In this document: piece after piece, positions 1-9,183 of the stretch | Numbering within the stretch: position 1 is the first letter of the stretch | Layout: each line of letters opens with the position of its first letter | Source: Prorocentrum cordatum | Lineage: Eukaryota; Sar; Dinophyceae; Prorocentrales; Prorocentraceae | Reading direction: 5' to 3' | Assembly (NCBI GenBank): GCA_963575745.1 | Contig: CAUYUJ010013858.1 | Location: 152,501 to 216,500, forward strand | Length of the DNA: 64,000 nt | The notes under the pieces: model-generated | Database searches by the model: none | Seen by the model: the letters and a program-made list of their open reading frames with translations, nothing else | What the model was told of the DNA's origin: nothing | Position numbers and translations under genes: made by a program

Positions 1-555
1 ACACACACGCGCTCCCATGGGCGCGAAGGCGCGCGGCTGGCATCTGTACGCAGGGCCGCCACGCATCCGTGGGGTCGCGGCCGTGGAGTGCAGACCGGGA
101 GGCCGTGGATCGGAGGCTGGGTGAGAACACGGATGCCTCGCATTGGTTACGTTGCTCCCATCGCAATTGAGGACTGCATCCCAGAAGTAATTTCGAGCAC
201 CCCGAACAAATGTCGAAACAGTGTCTGCCCGACACGCTAGCGAAGTGTCGAACGAGCATCGCCTCGCAGGGCCCGACACGTGAAAACCTTGCAGTTCCGA
301 TACTTTCTCGGTGCTCGAAGTCATTTCTGGTGATCAAGGCTGAAGCAGGTTGGAAAGTCGTAACCCATTCGGGACATCGGGTTCAGGTTTGGCTCGTCTC
401 TTGCGAGCGGGCGAGGCGAAGCTGCGCGAACGCGATCATGGTGGGGGGGCCCTCGCTGGGGCCGAATCGGGCCAGGGAGGTTCAGAGCCCGTCCCCAGGA
501 GGCACGCAGCCCATGGCTGTCCCGTGGGTTGTTCCATGGGTTACCACGTGGTTTC
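1..555. other. Intergenic, nothing recognised
   Basis: GC-rich unique-looking sequence. Open frames occur on both strands but they overlap one another and none has a recognisable domain or a steady coding pattern. I see no RNA gene or array here. Confidence 0.5.
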
Positions 556-559
556 AGCG

Positions 560-755
560 TTGCCCCAACGTACTTATACTATATGTGCGTCGCTCCGGCA
601 GGGGCGACGCGCGCAACAAGAAATCTAATAGTATAGGCGTCGTGACCGGCGCTTCCTGGCAACACTGCTCGGGAAACGATATACTACAAGATGGGTATAC
701 TATATTTTCGGATTGGACGCGCGCCTCCAAGGAGCACATATAGTACTCGTATGTC
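560..755. repeat. Dispersed repeat H, copy 1
   Basis: Shares with 1848-1965 a core containing TATATGTGCGTCGC, then GGGGCGACGCGCGCAAC, then GGACGCGCGCCTCCAAGG, then TAGTACT. The GTGCGTCGC / GCGACGCGCGC pair can fold into a hairpin. This copy is longer by roughly 80 bases of AT-richer sequence in the middle, so either an insertion occurred here or the second copy lost it. No function is evident. Confidence 0.55.
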
Positions 756-840
756 TTTGAGCTTCCCCTGGTTGGCCTGTGGTTGTCCCGTGGACGTCCC
801 GCCCGCGGAGTCTTTTGTGGCTGGCTCGCCAGGAATTCAA

Positions 841-1110
841 GGTGAACTTTGAATCCAACTGCAATCGAAAGCCGCATCCGAATGCAAGACCTATTGCAGT
901 CGAACTATCGACGTCAACTTGCAATCGGCATGCAGATGAAATTTTCAGTCCACTTGCAATCGACATGCAAAGCCACTTGCAATCGTAATGTAAATCAACC
1001 TGCTAAGCGACTTGCAAGTTTACGTCCAAACGAAATGTCAATTGCAGCCCAAGTGCAACGCCAATTGAAGTCGAAACGCAAGTCGAAGTACAAAGCAACA
1101 TATTGTTCGA
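841..1110. repeat. Degenerate TTGCAATCG repeat tract
   Basis: Short imperfect units built on ACTTGCAATCG, AATTGCAG and GCAAGTCGAA recur at irregular spacing. The tract is AT-richer than its neighbours. It looks like a decayed minisatellite; the open frames across it are repeat-driven. Confidence 0.45.
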
Positions 1111-1317
1111 AGTGCACGTCGATCTCTTGACGTACACGCATACCGAATTGCCAAGCGGAATGCCAGTTCCCCGCGAGGTGCGATGACCCGACCTCTGTCG
1201 CAGAGGCCCTAGTCGCGCACACGAAGACCTACACTCGGCAGCTCTCTGGCGTGACGGCGGCGTTCATCGATCAGGACGTGATCCAGCCCGTACCTCAGAG
1301 CTCTGGCAGGGCTCGTT

Positions 1318-1515
1318 TCGATTCCTCAGATTCGATTCGATTCGACTTCGATGGATTCCGCTCCCGATTCGATTCGATTCCGGATTCCGATTTGGGCTCC
1401 GATTTCTTATTGGACGCATGTTAGCTTGCCGATTTCCGCTGATTCGACTTCCCTCGACTCGGCTGCCGATTTCCTCCGATCCGACTTATTTTGATCGCCG
1501 ATCCGATATATCGAT
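1318..1515. repeat. Degenerate GATTC / CGATT repeat tract
   Basis: Repeated GATTCGATTC, CCGATTC and TCCGATT motifs in imperfect register, ending in CGATCCGATATATCGATTC. No coding evidence. Confidence 0.5.
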
Positions 1516-1611
1516 TCGATTCTGGGCTCTCCTGCAAGGGCAGCACAGTTGCATGCGATGGGATCGGGCGGGCCCGATGATTGTGCGGTCCGTCGGACCC
1601 GATCGCGCACT

Positions 1612-1790
1612 TGGCAAACATTAAACATCTGAGGTCCCCTCGGATTTTCCAGATCGGTGCTGGACCCCCCTCCCTGGCGCGCGGAGCGCGCTGGGGACGG
1701 CGCCAGAGGCGTCGCACGGGAGCCCCAGCGCCGATCCGAGGAATTCGCACGTACCTCCGAGTTGTTGTATGTTTATGTCATTGTTTCCTC
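1612..1790. mobile_element. Foldback element, family D, copy 1
   Basis: One of five related foldback elements (also 3033-3239, 7112-7284, 24405-24562, 53420-53580). Long inverted arms carry a GGAGGTCC..CGGATTT..GATCGG motif on the left and its complement CCGATCCGAGGAATTC on the right, around a palindromic core with CTGGCGCGCGGAGCGCGC. The outer arms carry AAACAT / TATGTTTATG. This copy is diverged. MITE-like or introner-like; no exon is recognised beside it. Confidence 0.6.
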
Positions 1791-1847
1791 CCCTGTCGGG
1801 AGATCTCTCGCTGATTGCGCAAGACCTTGGATCGGCGTCACCCCAAC

Positions 1848-1965
1848 ATCTTTGTCCTATATGTGCGTCGCCCCCCCAGGGGCGACGCGCGCAACGAGAA
1901 ATCGTCGCTCCCCCAGGGTCGGACGCGCGCCTCCAAGGGGGACGCGTAGTACTGTTATGTCGCTG
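1848..1965. repeat. Dispersed repeat H, copy 2
   Basis: Shorter partner of the repeat at 560-755, in the same orientation: TATATGTGCGTCGC, GGGGCGACGCGCGCAAC, GGACGCGCGCCTCCAAGG and TAGTACT all recur in order. Confidence 0.55.
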
Positions 1966-2294
1966 CGCCTCCCATGGGAGCTTGGCCAGGTGGCCACAGT
2001 TCAGCGGAGCACGAAGTCTTTATATGAATAGTTTAAAAGAGTTCCAGGTTTTCCTGTTTTCCGTTCGGGCTCCAGGGACGAATGGTCGAGCGCATTCCGT
2101 CGCGCAGGTTCTTTGCGCGATGTGCGTGGTGCATTTTTCGCGCGTCGGAGCGCCCTCGGAGAGTTCAGGCTGCATTCTGTTTTGCTCCTGGGGAGTCCGC
2201 GAGTCGCAGCTGCTGGGGCGCGATGTCCGAGGCAACCCCTCGGAATGCTGTTCGCGTGCGCAGGGCGGGGCGCGCGCTGCGCCCAGTCGCCGCA

Positions 2295-2333
2295 GAACTT
2301 CTGGGCGGGACCGTCAGTCCCGCCCAGAAGTTC
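2295..2333. repeat. Perfect hairpin, 17-bp stem
   Basis: GAACTTCTGGGCGGGAC is followed by a 5-base loop and its exact reverse complement. No U-tract follows, so a bacterial-type terminator is not implied; in this nuclear context it is an unexplained stable hairpin. Confidence 0.8.
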
Positions 2334-2379
2334 CGAGGTTGACCCCGCCGGCGGCGAGATGCCCATACAGGGGCCCCAG

Positions 2380-2440
2380 GAGGAGGAGGAGGAGGAGGAG
2401 GAGGAGGAGGAGGAGGCGAAGGAAGAGGAGGAGGAGGAGG
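2380..2440. repeat. GGA trinucleotide array
   Basis: Nearly pure GGA/GAG triplets. Reading frames through it on both strands give poly-Glu, poly-Arg or poly-Ser artefacts. Confidence 0.85.
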
Positions 2441-2585
2441 GCCCACGGCTCCGCACCCGCCCCGCGGCCGTTGGGGCCGCCCGCCCCCCCCCCCCCGCGC
2501 CGTCCCCCATTGCAGCTGCTTCGGCCTTCCGCGCCGACGTCCTGCACGCCGTCGCCCTCGGTCCGGTGCAGCGCTGCCTCCTCTC

Positions 2586-3041
2586 TGCCGAAGGGAAAGA
2601 TCAGGGGCATCGATCGGGGGGGGCAGGGATAAGGGGGGGCATCGCCATGGAATCGGCGATGCATCGCCTGTTGATCGGCGACGGGCCTCCGATAGTGAAT
2701 CCGCACCCTCTTGGGCAGGCTGGGCTATCGGGCCCCTATCGGCGATCCATGAGCGATTCGGGCTGGATGCATCCCCCCAAAGCCCTATGCCTATTCGAAG
2801 GAAAAATCAGGGGCAACGATAGGGGGGGGGATAGGCATAGGGCCAAGGGGGGGATGCATCGAGCCCCAATCGCCCATGGATCGCCGATGGGGGCCCGATA
2901 GCCCCAGCCTGCCCAGGAAGGTGCGGATTCACTATCGGAGGCCCGTCGCCGATCTATAGGCGATGTATCGCCGATTCTAGGTCGATGTGCCCCCCCATCC
3001 CTGTCCCCCCCGATCGTTGCCGCTCATCTCTGTCGAAGGAA
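2586..3041. repeat. Long imperfect palindrome (foldback)
   Basis: Two inverted arms of about 200 bases flank a centre near 2810. The left arm runs GGGCATCGATCGGGG, CATCGCCATGGAATCGGCGA, CGACGGGCCTCCGATAGTGA, GGGCAGGCTGG. The right arm carries their complements in reverse order, for example TCACTATCGGAGGCCCGTCG near 2929. Arms are similar but not identical. The arm-end motif GAAGG..ATCAGGGGCA also occurs at the centre. Its right end abuts the family D element at 3033. Confidence 0.8.
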
Positions 3042-3239
3042 AACAAATAAACACGGCATAAACATAAGCTGTTGGCGCTCTGCTCGGTTCTCTTGGATCT
3101 GCGCTGGGCCCCCTGGCAGCGCCTCTGGCGCGCCGCCCCTGGCGCGCTCCGCGCGCCAGGGAGGGGGGTTGGTGCGCAGGTTCAAGAAATCCGCGCGGAA
3201 CGCCAATCATTTATGTTTGTGCCGTTTTTTCTTCTTCGA
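3033..3239. mobile_element. Foldback element, family D, copy 2
   Basis: The whole element is an inverted repeat of about 65-base outer arms: TCGAAGG..ACACGGCATAAACAT on the left and TTATGTTTGTGCCG..CTTCTTCGA on the right. Inside are CTCTTGGATCTGCGCTGG and AAGAAATCCGCGCGGAA, around a core with CTGGCGCGCTCCGCGCGCCAG. This is the copy with the clearest outer arms. Confidence 0.7.
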
Positions 3240-3540
3240 TTATGGTGGTGCCGACGCCCTTCTCCATCACGAAGACTCGTTTTGGCGTGCACCATGGTAG
3301 TCCTCGCAGGGATGGAGGCGCCGTCGAAAGGCGTCCCGTGCCATCGTCACGGCAACTCGGCGCACCGCGCGGCATCTTTGCTAGGGGGTCGAGAACTTGG
3401 GAAAATCGACGCACCCAATTCCGTCGGTCTCAACTAGGGAAATAACGTAGCACCCCGCAATTGCGGATGAGAGTGAGGGGGCGGGCGCGGGCGACGCGGG
3501 CGTCGTCGAGCCGGCGGACCTCGTGGCCCCCACCTTCCTT

Positions 3541-3785
3541 GTCGATGGCGCTCTCCTCCTCCTCCTCCTCACCCTCATCCGCCACGCTCCACCTCCTCCT
3601 CATCCTCATCCTCCTCCTCCTCCTCCTCGTCCTCGTCCTCGTCCTCATCGTCATCGTCATCCTCCTCCTCCACCTCGTCGTCCTCCTCCTCCTCTTCTTC
3701 CTCGTCCTCCCTCTCCCCCCCTCGTCCTGTCATCATCGTCCTCCCATTGTCGTCCTCCCCCTCATCGGCCTCCATCATCGTCCTC
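3541..3785. repeat. CTC/TCC microsatellite region
   Basis: Compound pyrimidine-rich triplet array (CTC, CTT, CAT, CGT interruptions). Open frames on both strands are low-complexity. Confidence 0.8.
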
Positions 3786-3789
3786 CCAG

Positions 3790-4226
3790 CATTGGTTTGT
3801 TCAGTGAACGTGGTTTAGGTCGCGGGTGGGTCGCGGGCTCTCCACCTCCACCTGGAAGGAATGCAAAAGCAGCCCGCCGCAGGCGCCAAAAAAATGTGGT
3901 TTGTACACTGAACGTGGTTTGGGTCGCGGGTGGGCCGCGGGTTCTCCACCGGGAACGAATGCAAAAGATGCCCGCCGCAGGCGCCGAAAAATATGGTTTG
4001 TACCCTGAACGTGGTCGCGGGTGGGCCGCGGGCTCTCCACTTGAAACGAATGCAAAAGATGCCCGCCGCAGGCGCCGAAAAATGTGGTTTGTACCCTGAA
4101 CGTGGTTTGGGTCGCGGGTTGGTCGCGAGTTGGTCACGGGGTGGGACGCGGGCTCTCCACCTGGAAGGAATGCAAAAAAAACCCGCCGCAGGCGCCGAAA
4201 ATTGTTGTTTGTACCTTGAACGTGGT
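3790..4226. repeat. Tandem repeat, about 90-120 bp units
   Basis: About five imperfect units with GAACGTGGTTTGGGTCGCGG, a GGGCTCTCCAC motif, GGAATGCAAAAG and CCGCCGCAGGCGCCGAAAA. Unit length varies because the GTCGCGGGTGG part has expanded or contracted. Confidence 0.75.
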
Positions 4227-4500
4227 TTGGGTCGGGGGTGGGTCGCGGGTGGGTCGCGGGGTAGGTCGCGGGTGGGTCGCGGGTGGGTCGCGGGTGGGTC
4301 GCGGGTGGGTCGCGGGTGGGTCGCGGGGTGGGCCGCGGGGGGGTCGCGGGGTGGGTCGCGGGTGGGTCGCGGGGTGGGTCGCGGGGTGGGTCGCGGGGTG
4401 GGTCGCGGGGTGGGTCGCGGGTGGGTCGCGGGTGGGTCGGGTGGGTCGCGGGGTGGGTCGCGGGGTGGGTCGCGGGTGGGTCGCGGGGCGGGTTGCGGGT
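4227..4500. repeat. GTGGGTCGCGG minisatellite
   Basis: About 24 copies of an 11-12 base G-rich unit, GGTGGGTCGCGG. It grows out of the same motif inside the preceding larger unit. The G runs recur every unit and could support G-quadruplex formation. Confidence 0.85.
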
Positions 4501-4507
4501 GGGACGA

Positions 4508-4511
4508 CGAC

Positions 4512-4587
<76 letters not shown>

Positions 4588-5348
4588 TACTAGCACGTGG
4601 GGACACTCCGTTCTCACCAGTGCCAGGGTTTTCATAGGAGGCGGGCAATACCCCCACTTTGTGGGGGGGCCGGTTCAAGCTCTACCAAATTTCCAAACGA
4701 CTCTTCGCCACCACCCACACCCAGCTTCCCGCCCTATGACGTTCGGACACTTCACTTCGTGGCATGCGGACGACCGTGGCTACTATTCAGGGCCCCGCGG
4801 CCGACGACGACGGCGTGCGCGCGCGAAGAAAAAACGAATGTGTCCCGCATGGTATTATTTGACAGGGATGATGGCCCTGGCAGGTGCGCAACCGTTGTCG
4901 CAGAAGTTCGAAAAAGTTGCTCGCAAAAGCCCGTTTGACAGAAATGTTTAAAAAGTGTTGGGTTTCCTACGAATCCGCAAGAGCGCGCGGGATGAGATTT
5001 TGACATTTTTTTGTTGAAAAACCATTGGTTTTTTGATGTTTTTATGTTAAAATCGCTCCGAACACTAAGCTTTTGGAAGGATTTCGTCTTGCGCGCGCGA
5101 ATGTCCACTTTACCTTATTTTTTGCAAGGGATTCTTGAAATTTGATTATATTAGAACAAGAAATGTCATTTTATATTGTTTTTTGCAAGGGAAAGCGGAT
5201 TACAACAAAACAACCGGATCCTGTACACACCCTCTTTTCTGAGGCTTCCTCACGAAAATGATGAAAATGTAGCTGCGGCCTAGGCGGCGCAGGGGGGGCG
5301 CGCACCAGGGGGCCCAACAATAATTATTCTTTAGAATAAATAATGTTC

Positions 5349-5396
<48 letters not shown>

Positions 5397-6154
5397 TACT
5401 AGCACGTGGGGACACTCCGTTCTCACCAGTGCCAGGGTTTTCATAGGAGGCGGGCAATACCCCCACTTTGTGGGGGGGCCGGTTCAAGCTCTACCAAATT
5501 TCCAAACGACTCTTCGCCACCACCCACACCCAGCTTCCCGCCCTATGACGTTCGGACACTTCACTTCGTGGCATGCGGACGACCGTGGCTACTATTCAGG
5601 GCCCCGCGGCCGACGACGACGGCGTGCGCGCGCGAAGAAAAAACGAATGTGTCCCGCATGGTATTATTTGACAGGGATGATGGCCCTGGCAGGTGCGCAA
5701 CCGTTGTCGCAGAAGTTCGAAAAAGTTGCTCGCAAAAGCCCGTTTGACAGAAATGTTTAAAAAGTGTTGGGTTTCCTACGAATCCGCAAGAGCGCGCGGG
5801 ATGAGATTTTGACATTTTTTTGTTGAAAAACCATTGGTTTTTTGATGTTTTTATGTTAAAATCGCTCCGAACACTAAGCTTTTGGAAGGATTTCGTCTTG
5901 CGCGCGCGAATGTCCACTTTACCTTATTTTTTGCAAGGGATTCTTGAAATTTGATTATATTAGAACAAGAAATGTCATTTTATAGTGTTTTTTGCAAGGG
6001 AAAACGGATTACAACAAAACAACCGGATCTGGATCACATCGTTTTACCTGAGGCTTCCTCACGAAAATGATGAAAATGTGGCTGCGGCCTAGGCGGCGGG
6101 GGGGGCGTGCACCAGGGGGCCCAACAATAATTATTCTTTAGAATAATAATGTTC

Positions 6155-6224
<70 letters not shown>

Positions 6225-7036
6225 TACTAGCACGTGGGGACACTCCGTTCTCACCAGTGCCAGGGTTTTCATAGGAGGCGGGCAATACCCCCACTTTGTG
6301 GGGGGGCCGGTTCAAGCTCTACCAAATTTCCAAACGACTCTTCGCCACCACCCACACCCAGCTTCCCGCCCTATGACGTTCGGACACTTCACTTCGTGGC
6401 ATGCGGACGACCGTGGCTACTATTCAGGGCCCCGCGGCCGACGACGACGGCGTGCGCGCGCGAAGAAAAAACGAATGTGTCCCGCATGGTATTATTTGAC
6501 AGGGATGATGGCCCTGGCAGGTGCGCAACCGTTGTTGCAGAAGTTCGAAAAAGTTGCTCGCAAAAGCCCGTTTGACAGAAATGTTTAAAAAGTGTTGGGT
6601 TTCCTACGAATCCGCAAGAGCGCGCGGGATGAGATTTTGACAGTTTTTTGTTGAAAAACCATTGGTTTTTTGATGTTTTTATGTTAAAATCGCTGCGAAC
6701 ACTAAGGTTTTGGAAGGATTTCGTCTTGCGCGCGCGAATGTCCACTTTACCTTATTTTTTGCAAGGGATTCTTGAAATTTGATTATATTAGAACAAGAAA
6801 TGTCATTTTCTATTGTTTTTTGCAAGGGAAAGCGGATTACAACAAAACAACCGGATCCTGTACACACCCTCTTTTCTGAGGCTTCCTCACGAAAAGTGAT
6901 GAAAATGTAGCTGCGGCCTAGGCGGCGCAGGGGGGGCGCGCACCAGGGGGCCCAACAATAATTATTCTTTAGAATAAATAATGTTCAACAACAGCAACAA
7001 CAACAACAACAACAACACCAACAACAACAACAACGA
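4508..7036. repeat. Three near-identical 0.8 kb units with CAA arrays
   Basis: CAA/ACA arrays at about 4508-4587, 5347-5396, 6153-6225 and 6985-7034 alternate with a unique segment starting TACTAGCACGTGGGG (unit starts near 4589, 5398 and 6226; spacing about 809 and 828). The segments are almost identical: the 113-codon frame after TAGCACGTGGG translates the same in all three. That frame has no known domain and an equally conserved antisense frame of 118 codons overlaps it. I treat the unit as a recent tandem duplication, not a gene. Its 3' half is AT-rich. Confidence 0.85.
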
Positions 7037-7111
7037 GAATTCGCACTGCGGAATTCCACTTCAGCCACGCACCCAGGGACAGTGAATGACCGTTCGGCCC
7101 CCTCATTCTGA

Positions 7112-7284
7112 TTATGTCATAAACTTGAAAGCTCGGAGGTCCGCGCGGATTTCTCGGATCCGCGCTGGAGCCCCCTGGCGGCGCCTCTGGCGCCGCCCGT
7201 GGCACGCTCCGCGCGCCAAGGAGGAGGGTCCAGCGCCGATCAGAGAAATCCGCGCGGACCTCCGAGTTTGTATGTTTGTGTCAG
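7112..7284. mobile_element. Foldback element, family D, copy 3
   Basis: Best inner arms of the family: GGAGGTCCGCGCGGATTTCT on the left, and its near-perfect complement AGAAATCCGCGCGGACCTCC on the right, then TTTGTATGTTTGTGTC matching GTCATAAAC outside. The core GGCGGCGCCTCTGGCGCCGC is itself palindromic. It is effectively one long hairpin. Confidence 0.75.
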
Positions 7285-7441
7285 GGTTCGTTTTCTTCTT
7301 AACGGCCAACCAGCCCCGAGAGCCGCAGGCGCTGAACGCCACGTCGAGTCGGTGTCCAGGCCTCTGTCGAGGGCGCCGTGCCCCCCCCAAGCGTTCGGGA
7401 CTCCGCAGAGGGGGGTAGAGGGATGGGAGAAGGCTTTGAGA
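7285..7441. other. Spacer between TIR elements
   Basis: No recognisable feature. Open frames on both strands overlap and carry no domain. Confidence 0.4.
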
Positions 7442-7628
7442 CCCAGACATGCTCTCGTCGTGAAAAAATCAGGATGAAAGGTTTTTGTCCATTTTCGGTC
7501 TCGAGGAGCCCTCTCCGGGTCTCGGGACCGTCAGAAAACGGCTCAGGATGAAAAGCGGGCCCCGTGGAAAGGGTCTGGACTTCTAGGGGCGCCGTCCTAA
7601 AACAAATCAGGATGTCGCATGTCTTGGG
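7442..7628 (-). mobile_element. TIR element family E, copy 1
   Basis: Related to 16692-16890, 17061-17250, 51663-51809 and 62810-62998. Ends are ACCCAGACATG and CATGTCTTGGG (inverted). The body carries GTGAAAAAATCAGGATG, GGGTCTCGGGACCGTCAGAA and GGACGGCGCC motifs; it is in reverse orientation to the copies near 17 kb. About 185 bases, non-coding. Confidence 0.65.
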
Positions 7629-7755
7629 AGGGAGGGGGGAAGGCTTCTTAGAAGCACTCCTGTTTCTTAGAAGGCGCGGGCCTTGTCTGTAGGTGCAAGG
7701 CCGGCGCCTTCGAAAGAGCGACCTGCTCCTAAGGAGCCTTCCCCCCTCCCCCAGC
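7627..7755. mobile_element. Foldback element family G, copy 1
   Basis: Arms GGGGGGAAGGCTTCTTAGAA..CTTAGAAGGCGCGGGCCTT and the complementary AAGGCCGGCGCCTTC..CCTAAGGAGCCTTCCCCCC. A second, better preserved copy is at 11405-11548. It directly abuts the family E element. The sequence just after it (CCCCTTGTGCGCGCCGCC) is also shared by the second copy. Confidence 0.65.
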
Positions 7756-7940
7756 CCCCTTGTGCGCGCCGCCAACAGTCGCTCTTCCCGGTCCCCGTCC
7801 TGCCCCCCCCCTGGTCCTTTGTCCGAGCCGTTGGCGGTAAGGTTGTCGAGGGACACGCCGGGCACCGACCACACCCGCAGCCCCGCCGCCGCGGCTACCT
7901 GCCGAGGACCCCACGACGCTCGCGGCAGCAAGGGCCCCTT

Positions 7941-8116
7941 CCCTAGGCTTAAGTCGGGCATGTCCCTTTACAGGAGGAGTATTCAAAAGTATTTAGTCAA
8001 ATTGTGTGGGGACGAGTTGTCGACCATTGTTGATTGCCTTTGCTTACATTTGCTGCATTTTTTATTTTTCGTCCAAAATCGGCCTGTAGGGGGGCATGCC
8101 CGACCTAACCCTAGGC
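7941..8116 (+). mobile_element. TIR element family A, copy 1, with 8-bp target duplication
   Basis: Element 7949-8108 begins TTAAGTCGGGCATGTCCC and ends GGGGGCATGCCCGACCTAA, so the terminal repeats are inverted. It is flanked on both sides by CCCTAGGC (7941-7948 and 8109-8116), an exact 8-base target-site duplication. The interior has ACAGGAGGA..TTCAAAA and GGGGACGA, shared by the six other copies. The duplication allows a GC donor (CCCTAG|GCTTAAG) and an AG acceptor (ACCCTAG|GC), which is how introners create introns. Eight-base duplications are typical of hAT-type transposition; no transposase is present. Confidence 0.8.
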
Positions 8117-8495
8117 ATCCGACTTCGCGAACCTGGCCCTGACGAGCCCGTCGGTCAGCGCCTCGGCAAGCGCGTCGGCACCGCCGCGCGCGCGCGCGCG
8201 CTCGCAGCCGCGCCTCGGCGAGCCCCCCATGCGCCCCTGCGAGGTCGGCGGCGAGGCTGCCGCCGCCGCCGCCCGTCCGTCCCCAGACTGCCCCCCGCCC
8301 TCCCGTGCCCTCCCCGATCGCTGAGGGGCGCCCCGCACGCCCACGGCCGCGCCCCCTGGGGAGGCCGCGCCCCCCAGGAAGGCCGCTCCTTAAGCCAGGG
8401 AGGGGGGGCGCTCCAGCGCGCGGCGGGGGCGCGGCGGCACGAGGCGGGGCAGCGCGCACGCGGCAGGCCGACGGGGCCTGGGCGCCCGGAAGGGG
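8117..8495. other. GC-rich segment, possible exon at its start
   Basis: If the preceding element is removed at its AG|GC sites, a plus-strand frame joins the segment before 7946 to ATCCGACTTCGCGAACC. The frame stays open, but GC content is so high that this is weak evidence. Beyond about 8190 the sequence is CGCG-rich and proline/arginine-biased in every frame. No domain is recognised. Confidence 0.3.
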
Positions 8496-8681
8496 TACCC
8501 ATCGGTCGTTGAGAGCATAGGTGCTCTCGGAGTCCCAGATTTCAATCTGCTTTAGGCTCCTTCCTGCTTCAGTGATCGGGTGGCCTCACCTTGTCCGTCC
8601 TCCCTGGGGCGGACGGAGCCCCGTCTGCTTCCAACGCCCTCCTACTTCATGGTTTCACCTACTTCTACCGACCGATGGGTA
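8496..8681. mobile_element. TIR element family C, copy 1
   Basis: About 186 bases, ends TACCCATCGGTCG and CGACCGATGGGTA. It shares its interior with 10647-10831: GTCGTTGA, TCCTTCCTGCTTC, GGTGGCCTCACC, CCTACTTCATG and CCTACTTC. Its right end overlaps the left end of a family B element by a few bases, so the two are nested or adjacent insertions. Confidence 0.7.
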
Positions 8682-9183
8682 CGATGGCCACACCAATTCC
8701 TGTCCGTCCTGACCAGGACTCGCTGTGTCCGCGCCGCCGCGGGCGTTGTCCATCTGAGGCAGAAGGCCGCGTTCCCAGCGTCGGTCGCTGTCGGTCTGGG
8801 GCAACACTTGTGGTTGGGCAAACCGGCGGCGGCCGCCGTTGGGCAGGCGGCTTTCTGCCTCAGATGGACAACGTCCGCGGCGGCGCGGACACTGCGAGTC
8901 CTGGTCAGGATGCACAGGAACTGGTGTGGGCATCGTGCCCATTCTTTCCGTACCCTCAAGTCGGGCATGTTCCTCTACAGGAGGAATATTCAACAAAACA
9001 GTGAAGCATAGTCTGGGGACGAGGTTCTCACCATGCTCAACCATTTTGAGCATTGTTTTGACGAGTTGCAATTCTTAGTCCAAAATTCGCCTGTAGGACC
9101 GTACCCACTGACCTGACCGTACCCACTGACAGTAGAATTCTTGTTTTGACGAATTGCCCGACCTGACCGTACCCACTTCGTTC
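8677..9183. mobile_element. Family B foldback element, interrupted by family A
   Basis: The 8677-8955 part is a foldback. Its arms include GACCAGGACTCGCTGTGTCC..GTTGTCCATCTGAGGCAGAA and, inverted, TTCTGCCTCAGATGGACAAC..GACACTGCGAGTCCTGGTC. Related copies are at 11167-11335 and 62446-62640. The right end CCGTACCC is split by the family A element that follows, then resumes as CCGTACCCACTTCG at 9167. Confidence 0.7.
8948..9174 (+). mobile_element. TIR element family A, copy 2, exact target duplication
   Basis: Left end TCAAGTCGGGCATGTTCC (from 8956) and right end GCCCGACCTGA (to 9166). CCGTACCC flanks it on both sides (8948-8955 and 9167-9174), an exact 8-base target duplication inside the right end of a family B element. 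It is longer than other copies because GACCGTACCCACTGAC and GTTTTGACGA(G/A)TTGC stretches are duplicated inside. Confidence 0.8.

Noticed and set aside
2295-2333. Rho-independent terminator
   Set aside because: No T run follows and the window is nuclear eukaryotic DNA.
4597-6575. Three identical 113-codon genes in the 0.8 kb units
   Set aside because: Identity reflects recent duplication; antisense and second-frame readings are equally conserved, and there is no domain.
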